DNA of 64,000 nt from Albula goreensis (lineage: Eukaryota > Chordata > Actinopteri > Albuliformes > Albulidae), in NCBI GenBank assembly GCA_022829145.1, contig CM040755.1, positions 18,776,563 to 18,840,562 of the forward strand, written 5' to 3'. This document shows positions 43,398 to 55,300 of the stretch, piece after piece; within the stretch, counting starts at the first letter, position 1; every line of letters begins with the position of its first letter. The translations under genes and the position numbers were made by a program. The notes under the pieces are model-generated. The model worked only from the letters and a program-made list of their open reading frames with translations. It was not told the origin of the DNA and searched no databases.

Positions 43398-46300
43398 TTA
43401 GTTCTTTTTGTGAAGAAACTTCATTTTATTTCCTGTAAAACAACCACAAAAAGTGAGTTAACAATATAGTATACAGTTCATTTACTAAGCTGGTCATTCC
43501 CACTTTAAAATGGGTATCATTCAACAAGTTGTACAACCATAACACTGCTGATGAGTGGTTACAATGTATTTGTACTGCCTCATTAATTTGTATTAATGAA
43601 TCTGTTTTTTCACTAATTATGCAGGTACTGTAGTCTAAATCTGAATTAAAGTCAATGGCACCATAGACAAAATGCATTGGATTCTATCATAGAAGCCACA
43701 GGAATGCAAGCATGTGTGCAGAACAGCATTTTAATACATATATGTAAATAAGGAGGACAGCAATTAAGCCCAGTAATCAAGAGTTCTGTACTTTCCACAG
43801 GGGTCGTTCAGATTTACCTAAATTCTGAAAGTCCTTTTAGACTACTCACACTTTGTAGCTACCAACAGTCAAACTGGCAGCAGGAGTTCCTATCAACTAA
43901 TTTGCTCACACATTACATATGTATACACACACACACGGACACAGACCAATGTCTGATAACCACAAAAATGATCTTAATAGTCTTTGGATGTCAACATTTA
44001 AAATATTACAAACAATAACTTAACATGCAAAAGGAAGTAATACACATATATCATGTGTATATTTCAGAGGAAATGGAGAGATTAACCAAGAAAAGTACTA
44101 GCAAGAAGGATAAGGCAAAAATAAATAAGTTGAAAAGCAAGTAGCAGTCCATGAACAGGCAGGTTCTGATGCATTAAACACACTAAAAAACACATCTTAT
44201 TATAGTCTGAAGTTGTAGGTACTGTTGATGACTATTGATCTTGCCATGCAAAACTCTGCTTTTCCCCCTGCACTGATGAATTATGGCAGGAGAGATTTAT
44301 TGCAAAGTTTATTACTATTAGTGTAAAATATGACTCATTTAGATTTAATGTTTTGTATTCTACTTTGTTAAAAAAAGGTGTGAGCAGTCTTTAGTGATTA
44401 TTTTCTTATTTTCACAGACATAAAATTCATATTTGGGTTACAACTGCTCACAGTAATAATTGCTAATTGATCAAATAGAGAGCAGGGGTGGGCTGATAGC
44501 TGGCCTCAGTAAAGAACATGATAATTGGCCAGAGAACAGGTGTGAACCACTAACTTGTCTCAGTAATGGACATGCTACTTGGTCAGACAGACAGCAGAGG
44601 TGCGCTGCTAGCACATATCAGTAATGAGCGTGCTAATTGGTCATCGCGGCAATGATGAACATGTGCCTTAGTTTTGCACTTACCCAGGCCTTTGAGAAAC
44701 TTGTTGACTCCACTTTGTTCTGTGTCTGGTAGCTCCTCCAGGTACTGTTCAACCCGCTGCTCAAACAGACCTGCCATGGGCACCACATCATGGTTAATTG
44801 AACAGCAAGGACACTTGAGTTCCTTGAGAGTTCCTTTATTAATACAAAAAATGCAATCATGAACACTATTTCCAGTAGGTGAGAACGCATCTGAGATAGA
44901 CAATCTCCTGTTGTGTGCTACATGTGTGAAAGGGCTACTCTGGACAATGTCCGGACATGATTTCCAGACATTGTCCAGAGTTAATCAGAAAGTGGCTAAA
45001 TTCACCTATTTACACCTATTTTTAAGTTTCAATTCACATCATTGCAATATTTTTCATCAATTGTATGTATAGACCAGTTGCCTCTTCATGCTACAACTCA
45101 CCCTACAATGACTGCACAATTCAGCTAGTTGTGCAGTCATTGTGCCACAGGATGGCACACTTAATGCAGCTGGAGTAGGGAGAATCAAAGGTGCCTAGTG
45201 ATTCCAGCATGCACTGTGACATGATAAGGTGCCATTTTCAAAGGCACCTGAATCCACAAGCCACACCCAAAGAAGCACTGGAATTGTCAGAATTCATTTT
45301 TGAGCCATGGCGCACATCACTACACCCAATTATTTACCTGGACTGGAATCATTTACCCTCTTGAAATCCTCAGCTGTATTCTAATATTAAGGTATGGGTT
45401 TAGGAATATGTCCCAAAGTTCAGAGTGATTGATTGCCCATGTACTTTAGTAGTTTAGTGCTTGGAAAAGTTGTGCATAAACATGCTTGCATTGGACATAC
45501 ACAAAGTTATTCTGCAGACATTTATGTATTTTTGTAGGGTGTCCTGAATTGTCAAAACTCAATGCAGTCTATATTTGGGATGTGTCTTAACAGTGGTGCC
45601 TTCAGCCTTATGCCACTATCCATTGTTTAAACTATTAGGGCTTGAGTTTTTTTGTTTGTTTTGTTTTAAACATTTGTCTGTGTATGAAGCTGAAGTGCAT
45701 TTCAGTTTCAAAACTAAGGGATTGCTGGTGACTGATCATTAGGGAGCCATTATGCATTCTGAAACCTGGTTGGAAATGCATCCAAATTTAAGAGCAATTT
45801 AAAAACTGAACAAAACATAAGTTTAGAATACAACACATTTCCTCAAAGAATCCCAGGAATTGTATTAACATTAGCACCATATTATGCATATCCTGACATC
45901 ATACCGTGCAGGCGCCCCTGTGACTTGGCAACCCATAACCTGTACCTTGCACTTCCAATATTGCATAACAGCCCGGGCTGTTATGTGCATGCAAACTGTA
46001 AAAAATATGTTTCATAAAAGTTATATTCAAAGTATTTTAATATTGTTGAATACATACAGCAAGTGATTTTACAACCATCTTAATATCATCAATGGATATA
46101 CGCTATGACCAGTTGGGGGCGCTAAATACTCTCTCAAAATTGTAATACTTGAAATACAGCCCCCTTGAGTTGAGAATGATGAACAAAATGTAAACACAAG
46201 CTTCAATATCCCAGCTCTTAGTTTTTGGTGGCTGGCTATTTGCTGGCCAAGCAGGCAGGGCCACCTGAAGATGATACAAGCTCAAAAAACATTATATAGT

Positions 46301-49300
46301 TCACTATCACAAGAGATCAAACTCTTTATAATTAGAAATGGCTGGTATTATCATGGCAAGATTTATTGAGCAGTCAGCAGAATAATGGATTGCAAGAAAC
46401 AGAGTAACTGCCACTCTACCTTTTGCCCGGCACTTGCGTAACTCGCGGTCTTGGATGAAGCCAGCAAACATCTGTGACTCCATGAAGACTCCCAGGAATC
46501 TTCGGACACTCTTGGAGGCCACTGACTTGCGGAAGGCCTCGCGCTGAAAGATTCGCTCACCACGCTCATTCTGAGTCAGGAATAGCGAGTAGTGACCGAT
46601 GACCTCCAGGAAGAACCGAATAAAGGCCTCTGACACCAAGTTACTCAGGGAGTTACACTCTGTAAAAAGGTACAGTGGAATGTTTTCTGAGATGAACACG
46701 TACAAAGAATATTCTGTTCCAAGATGTGCTTAAGCAGATAGTTACACAGATACTGTGTTCTACTTGCTTTACATCATGGACCCAGCTTGTACACACGCAA
46801 GAGAAGAGAAATTGGACTGCACTTAAAGAGAAAAAATAGAAAAACGATAGAAAAAGGGCCACAGAAACGAGGTCGAATTTCTCCTCTGAGTCTTTGATTG
46901 TTTTCAGCAGAGAATAATTAATTACTAGTTTTCAAAGTGTTTATGAACAAAAAAGACAGTAATCTAATTTCCCCAAAATGGTACTTTCATGAACAAACCC
47001 TGATATCCAGTAGATTTTACCAGCAAGAAATCCCTTATACTGATTTGTTATGTTTAAACAGTGGGAAGGTACACCTTAAAAACAAGAACCCCCCTGCTCC
47101 CCTCAGTGTTTTTTTCATATATTTTGTTAATGGGCCATGAGATTTCATAAAGTATTTACACTAATATTCATCATCTGGAGCTGGAAGATAAAGCTGCCTT
47201 CTTCTATGTAGAAAAACAGACACAGACAAAATGACACAGTCCCCTGCCAGCTCAGAACCATGTGAACATAGCTGAAATATTTACAGGCCAGCACAAAAAT
47301 TCACACTGCCACACAGTTCTGCCAGGAAAATTTCATTCCTTTATTCCAAGTAAATTATTTTATTCTTTTCTAAATGGGGGAGTGCAGCTTCTCTCAATGA
47401 GAGTTTACCAAAATATAAAGAGAAATTTACAGGTTTGCTTCGTTCTTCCTTGTGTCTGTGCTGTTCTCTTTACAGTTCTGTAGGGGAATGCATACACATA
47501 AATGTATAACTTTGTTATATTGTGTGATTAATTTTTAGCTGGAAGCTACTCAGAATCCCCTATATTATTATCACACACATATATTTCTCTGGGTGGCCGT
47601 GTTACAGGCAGTAAAATGAACATCAGATGTGTTCTCTTCCCCTTCTTTTTTGGGTCATAACAACTGAATTTATGTTGTCTAATGGTTTATTTCAGGGAGC
47701 TGTTCACATTGTTGTTCTTTGCTTCAACCACAATAGAGATAAACAGTGCTACAGAATATTCCCTATCATTCACTTACCTTCATCTGATTCGCTGTCCGTG
47801 TCTGGGTTGATGATGTCATTTCTCTGTTCCAGAGTCTGCTCTAGAGCAGCTTGAAGTTTCCTTGGCAACAGTGTGGCCTCATCATCCATCTATGCATTGT
47901 GATGTAATAATCACTGACAAAGTTTCAGCTCAATCTAATGTAACTAGACCACTTTTAGTTGAACAAGAATTAAAAATCATGACCTCTTCATGTAGTAAAT
48001 GAAAGCTCTCATTAAAGGCAAATTGAATGGCAAACTCAGTTCTTAGTTATGTGATGCACAAAAGGGATCTTGAGCTTGAGCGGGTTCTTGGCATGTGTGA
48101 TCTCAGCGGCCATGAGAGCCAGAGCTGGCACACAGAGACTCACGGTCTGTTAAACTGTAGACTTGTGTACAGATATTTTTCACTGCAGAACCACTAAGGG
48201 CTAGTCTTGTGGTTTCTATTGTGATTTTGAGGCTTTTAATAAACTCAGTGGTCTGTGATGCAACGGTGAGTCACAGACCACAGTTAGCTAGCAGAGAGAG
48301 GAATTTTGAGACAACCTCAGTTAAGTATAGGACAAAAGCATTAATTCAACTGTCATTGTTGACCTATAACATTGTACAGTGACGTGTAAAAGGACACTGC
48401 TGATGGTTTAGGCTCTCCATTTGAAAGAAGATCTAATTAGGCCTACCTGTCTGATGAAACGATCTGTTCCCAGGTCCACCACTAAAGCCTGCAATAAGAA
48501 AGAACAGTGGCCACACACTTAGGGACCCATTACTCAAAAACCCTTTCATTATATGAGAAAGTAAACCATCTGTCAAAACAGTATTCAAGGCGAATACATG
48601 GAGTTACATTACCTGGTGTAAGGAGCACAAAACCTGAACCTCTGCGCAAAGGAAAAAAGGAACAGATCTGATAAGTTTTCTTTTTGTCTTTTCTCTACAT
48701 GTGGATGGGTTTATGTTTGGAGAACACTGAAGGAAGCCTTTTTGTTGCTAACTGTTAAGCATGGTTTTGCATCTGTAATGGTATGGGCAGACATCTCATG
48801 GGGGTCCTTGGGTGCGATGATTGCTCTACAGATTTCTACCTCCTGTGTCCCTCAATGAATTGGAGGCTTTCCTTCTTAGAGAATGGTCCAACAACCCACA
48901 GAAACCTGATGGGGTATTAGTGGCCAAAGTGCAGTGTATTAAAGATGACTGATGTCTCCTCTTCCTCAGTGGTTCACTGCCAAACCAACAATAAGGGTGA
49001 GATCTGACTTTTCAGGTAGAGCCTTTGGCACTACCCCCATTGCAGCTGTCATAGCCCCACCCATTCATTCATTCCAGAAGGAAGGGGGCTGCTCTTGGTT
49101 TGTATAATGCTGTTAATTTAACTGCTGTTTCATTAAATCAACTTCTGAACATATACAGCTGGGAATATAGACCTTGTGCCTCCATCACACTCTACTTATG
49201 CTGAAACAACAAATAGCAGGTCAATGACACCCGCATTTGGTCAATGGCCGTTCACAGCACTGACAAGGAGGCGGAAGCAATTTGACCTGCCCGGAGGAGT

Positions 49301-52300
49301 TTCTGGGAATCAGAGGATCAACGCAAGCAGAAACAGAAGCTATGCATCAAGCAAAATCAGCTAGTGGTGGTTTCTGCATGAGATCTAGCTCACTGAATGC
49401 AGTTTGATTGACTCATATTGCCAGCAGTAAATTCTCCTGCTCATGCTGTGATTTGTTTCATTAAGAGTTTGCATAACTAGTTTGTTGTTAAACAACAGGA
49501 TGTTCAAGTAATTCAGGCTTTTTTACATCTAGATGAAGAAAAAGCAAAACAAACTCCAAAAGAAAACTGAGCAATAAATCTGAGCAATGAAGCTTACAGT
49601 ATGATCTAAAGGTTGATAGCAGACTGTAGAAATCAACCGTTTGAAAAACCAGAGGGCATTTTTTTCTGTTACTGAATTAATTTCAGCAGTGGGAACCTTT
49701 TGTGGCTGCCCTGAACCCTGCCAGGCTCCAGGTATATTGGACTATGTTCAAACTCTCAAACAAGCGCACTTCCTCAGGCTGGACTGTGCCCCTGGGGGTG
49801 AGGGGTCTCATGAGCACCCTCCCCAATTCCTTGATTACTGTGAATCATGACAGCTTCTTTCAAGAACATCAACACACATGTCCCTCCCTCTGCACAGATA
49901 GCAGAATGATAGCATACCCCCCACCCCACCCCGCTATGTAGTAAACATGTTCTGAAAATAAGCAGGATAATTAACTGCATAATTCCTAACTGTCAAAGCT
50001 AATGAGTTGCAGGGAAAACACACCCTCTCAGGAAAGGAAAACATACAATGGACATATCAACATCTCCACAAAGCATGAATGTGGTTTCTGATAACAAAAA
50101 AATCAAGGATTGTTAAAACTGCCTCAGTAATAAAACATTATACAAAGATTATGATGAGGTAGACATACAGTGTGGTAAAAAGTATGCAGGTAAAGGAATA
50201 GGACATATATCTGATATGACAGTTTATGATAAAACACTGCATGATTATGTTACATAATTTTATATTAGATTCATAAATCATTCTGGCAGAATATCTGGGT
50301 TCTATGGCTTCAAGCTATAATAAACCACTAATTCAAAACCCAGATTGGTCTTCACTGTCAAAATGTTTAGAATTCTCAATGAAATTAAAGTGTTTAACTG
50401 AGATTAACCCTTTAACTGTAACTTTGTGTGTAAACACACACAAATTCTTATAACTGAATCAGTACTGTTAGCCTTAATTATGGACACGTTAACATATCTG
50501 TAAGCAATCAATAAAACATTAGACACACCTGTAACCTATGTGTCAATGAATAGGTGTGGAGTGTCAAGCATGATTATGTGTGTGTGTTCGTGTGTGAGTG
50601 TTTTGTGTGTATGTGTGTGACAGAGGCCCACCTCCTCCACAGGAAGCCCCTTCAGTTTGGGCAGAGAACTGGAGAGCAGGCCCACCAGGAATGGGGTTGG
50701 ACAGCAGACAATATCCACCATAGAGGCAGGCAGTACAGGGATAAAGGTGTGCTGCCAGGAGAAAGGGTAGAGCAGGGCCACCATGGCATGCACACAGCTG
50801 GACAGGACGCTGCAGATAGGCAGAGCAAAGAGGCACGAGTGGTCACTCTAAAGGTATCTGGCAGTAACAAAAGGTTTCCCACTGTAATATAGCAGTGGGA
50901 AAGCTTGGCATAGAGTGGCATAGAGTAAATAACTCTGATAGCTTGGCATAGAGTAAATAACCAATAAAACCTGTATTTATATATACAATTAATCAATCAT
51001 TAATAATTAATTCCTGTTATTTGTCTTAATCAGTATATTAATTCAATGTTTTTAGCACTTCATAAACTTTTTGAAACCTTAATGCATCACCTAGTGGGAC
51101 TTCTGCTCACAGCTGGCACTGGCTGGCGCTGAATTCCAGAGAGCAGGGCACATAGCTGGGCACATCACTGCACTAGGGGGCGAAAGCTTTAGCACAGAGC
51201 TCCATTTGGGAGGCCTCCTATCTCAGTGGCCTTTTGCTTCCAGGCAATACTGTACAATCCTGTTTGTCTGTTAAAAACTGCTGTTGTGTTAATGCAGTGA
51301 ATGATCACTGTTATGTTAGCACAGTGAACCATTGCTGCTGTGTCACCTGGCTTATTCTTCTCAGGTGTGGTGTTGACTGCTATTGGTGTTCAAGCCTGCC
51401 TGAATTCCATATGCAACAAAATGTTCTTTGTGTGAGAGAAGCTATCTGGCTGCCAGGTAGTGAGGTGCCCACACAAGACCAGCATGAGCTGTATGCAGTT
51501 GGTTTCATCCTGCATCCGGTTTGGCAACTCATTTTGAAGACCTCACAACCAAGCACCTAATCAGCTGTTCTTTTCCCTCATTTCATCACAGGGGCCTTGA
51601 CCATGAAGCATAATGGAGTGAATCAAGCCCCCTAAAGAATCTTGATTTTTCAATTGTGGTAAGAGACCTTCCCAGCTCCACAAAGTATCTTTCCACTCTT
51701 TTAAATAAACGAAAAGCCGACAATATTTAGTGTTCTCCCAGCTTTATTAAGACCTTAGGTCTTTTCATTCGAAATCGCCATCTGAAGAAAAGACCGCTGC
51801 TCATAAAACTTTACTTGCTGTGTGTTCATGCACAACCACAAGCCACATGCTGTCTTTCTCACGGGTCCCTGCTTGTTGACAGTATTCTCCCCCTCCTCCT
51901 CCCCTGAACTGTATAATTACACAGAGAGAGCAAAAATAAACCCGTGAGCCCACTGGAAGAATATGACTGAGGCAGTATACCACAAATGACAGCTAGACAC
52001 GTCACACACCATGTGATAAACTACGATCCCAGTCGAGGCAACTCATTCATAGCAATGACACCATTCTTTATTATAGTGTTAAAAACATTACAGTTAACGC
52101 ATCCATTGTGTGGAAACAAGGTTTCTGTGATGTCTGGCCAAAGTTATCACTGGCGTGGCCAATAAGTCTAGCAGCATTTACAGATAGGCGGAGGTTCAAA
52201 GGAGGTCTGTAATGATGGGTGTCGAATCTCTGTCCACCATCTGTGATGTGTCAGCCATGGCTCACCCAATGTCACAAACCACTGGTGTGACATGGCACAG

Positions 52301-55300
52301 AAAGGAAAACCACCCAGCTCAACAAAATCTCTTTCATATAACCATGTAAGACCATAACATTAGACAAATTAGGTCTGTAAAATAAATCGGTAAAACTTAC
52401 TGAAAAAGTGGGGGTTGATAGAATTAAGAGAAAACTGGACCATTATATATACCGTAAACTCTTAACTACAATTTTCAGAATAAGAATAAAAAATGAAGAA
52501 ATAAAATGTGTGTGTTTTAAATGTGCCCCCTCTCTGGGCTGGTGTGTACACATTTGTGAATGAGGGTGTGTATGTATATGTGTGATCCAGAAAAGCCTTT
52601 AAACACCTCCACTGTTAGCAAACAAAGTGTGGAGTAAGGGTGGGAGTGTTGGTGTGTCGCTGCTTATTTTAAATGTTTAGCCCTTCCCATATGGACAATG
52701 AAAGGGTTGCTGTGATTGCCTTGTGTCCCCATGTCTCTCTGTGACCCCTCTCACATCCCAGAGACCATGGTCTGCTCTCATGCAGCCCAAATGCTTTAAA
52801 TTACCTCAAACGCAAACCCAAGGCTACCATTCAACCTCCTCTTCACATACCTATTCACATACTTAAGAATTTGATATGCATATTAGATGCATGCACTTAT
52901 ATTAGGTTGCAGATTTGATATCTACTCCCCCATACATTCTGACCTTTCCTCTCAACCAGTTGCAAATACTAAAACACTCAAAAATATAGAGAAAATTAAT
53001 ATGTCTGCAAGCTGCACATCATCAGTTTGCTGATAGCATATCTGAAAGGGGCAGCCTGTAGTCTTGTGGCTGAGGTACATGACTGGGACTCCCAAGGCCT
53101 GTGGTCCAAAGCTCAGCCTAGTCACAGGAAGAACACCACTGCTGCTGGGATCCTGAGCAAGGCCCTCAACCCCACATTGCTCCCAGGGGGATCAGCCCCT
53201 GGCTTGCCCAATCAACTGTAAGTCACTTTGGATAAAAGCGTCAGCTAAATGACTGTAACATAATGCAATGCAGGGGGCATCTGTGGCAATGATGGAGTTT
53301 TTTTTTTTGGCTATTTTGGTTTAGCTTTCATTCAGCATTCACATGCCATTCCCCACAACACAAAATCAGGAACAAGAGATACAGCAATAGTGGCAGATGA
53401 AAAACAAACACCTGAATTTCCCACAGCCATGAGAAATGCCTGCAGACTTTCTTTCACTCTCTCTCTCTTTCTCCACCTGGTATCTCTTTCAGTTAAATTC
53501 AAATACGTTTTATTGGCATGAAGATAAACAGGATTGCATTGCCAAGGAATTTTAAAATCCAGAATGACAAAACTCTGAGCGTCATTAACAGCACTCACTA
53601 ATTTAAGCACAACAGTTACAGATTTCCCTTCCAGGTTTCCTTCAGACAGAAATTTTTTGGTGTACTTGGGGGTATGATAATTCAATTATCAGCACCCTCA
53701 TGTTACTTCAGCAAATGCACTGAGGGCAGGGAGGGTTTTGAACACAAAAGCAGAAGAAACAGATGGATAAAACCAGCAATCTATGTGTACTCACTAAAAA
53801 AAAACAATAATAATGAAAAACAAGGCAACATTTTGTTTTGATCATGCCTTGTAATATCAAATGGTTTTGATGTTTATGTAAATCTCAGTCAGGAATTTGG
53901 GAGATTCACTGAAATTGAAACTAATTTTTCCCCATCTGGAGTGGAGTCAATAGCCTTCCAGTAACTTTGTGAGAGTTTGATGATACAAATGGATGATTAC
54001 AGCGCAATTGCCCCATGGGCATTCTCATTTCAGCGACTCTCAATGGGGCACGCTATCCTAAATGCACATAAAAACACTAATGCTCTGCGGGCAGTGATGC
54101 CAACTCCACCTCACTCACCACACGCCACCTAATCCCTACAGACCAATCTCTAACACACCCAGAGGATTCAGTCTCTTGCAAAATCTGTGGAAATGCATTG
54201 TTTGGTTTCCCTCTTTCCTCGATCCTGGCCAGTGGATAGAAATTTCTGATGTTTGAGTCATGTGGAATTCTCCATCAGCCTGGCGCTCCATGCAACCAAC
54301 CCCCCACCACAGAAATGCAGGTTGTGACTTGTGATTAAAATTATTTCAAAGGGCCTGCTCTGTAATGCTTTTTTTGAAAAACTGTGACATTAAGCAGATT
54401 CGAGACTATTAAAGAACCTGGCACAAAGCAGGGTCACTTAAATACCCCCAGCTGCAGTTCTTTGATTGAGACAGATGTAGTGCTGTACGTTTAATCTTTG
54501 TTTGCAGCACACTCTATGAGTAGCACATCAAGCCTCGACAGGTAACAGGCTCACAGTCAAGTTCTGCAACTCTGCTCAAACTTTTGATTGCAACACTTAG
54601 TGTTTAAAATTAATAAGCAAGAAACCAATTTTGTTTATAGGCTCTGTTAAGACTTGAAAAACCTTTACATATTTATTTTCAAGCTTTTTCTCGATTGGAA
54701 AGTGGCCAACCACAAGAATCTCATGGGAGGAGGATTGGAGAGATAGGATGGAAAGATGGTGTTATCTGTCAGGTTGGGATGATGATGGCCAAATGGATGA
54801 GACAGACAACACAGACAAAGAAAGCAGAAGAGGGAGAGAGAGAGAGTGAGAGGAAGAACATTCTTCTGCTGCGGTGTCACCGCCCACCTCAGGCAGCTAC
54901 ACTAATGTTTGTTTTACCTGCCCTCTGCTAAGTCCATGCCCCAAACAGTCCAGCAGTGCCCCCAGGGGTTGATGGACCCCAAGGCCCTTGGGACCCCTTC
55001 TGTCTCATCTGTGCCCCTGCAACGCCCGGAAGTAGGTGATGACCTACTTCCAAATCCGGATCGAAGCAAAGCCCAACAAGGGTTCTGTTTATACTGCCCC
55101 TGACAGTTCCTGAAGGGTGTGGTCTAAAGATGGCTGTGGTCATGCGTCATGTAAAATCGTTAAGGCCCCCGCCGACTCGGCCACAGGGGAAGCCTACTAT
55201 TAGCACAGTGGACTGCCATTGCTGGTTTAGGGCGAGCGTCCAATGCTTAGAGTGCAGACAGACTGGTGGGGCAATCCTCAGCTTCCGCTGCTTTTTTAAA

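Larger units (their letters stand above)
48489..50631 (-). other. dennd2b: dennd2b intron with Tc1-like remnant and (TG)n
   Basis: Intron of 2.1 kb holding a possible transposase remnant near 48730-48960 and an imperfect TG repeat near its 5' (right) end. The rest is AT-rich, without a recognisable gene. Confidence 0.75.
44684..50809 (-). other. dennd2b: dennd2b exons of cDENN end and dDENN
   Basis: Exon 50632-50809 reads HAMVALLYPFSWQHTFIPVL and CCPTPFLVGLLSSSLPKLKG; 48447-48488 is the 14-codon ALVVDLGTDRFIRQ; 47778-47889 starts MDDEATLLPRKLQAALEQ; 46420-46659 carries VSEAFIRFFLEVIGHYSLF and SQMFAGFIQDRELRKCRAK; 44684-44770 gives LFEQRVEQYLEELPDTEQSG. These form the dDENN subdomain. Confidence 0.92.

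Noticed and set aside
44938-45143. The two intronic hairpins as microRNA precursors
   Set aside because: Arms of 15-17 bp are too short for a typical precursor with a 22-nt duplex and lower stem.
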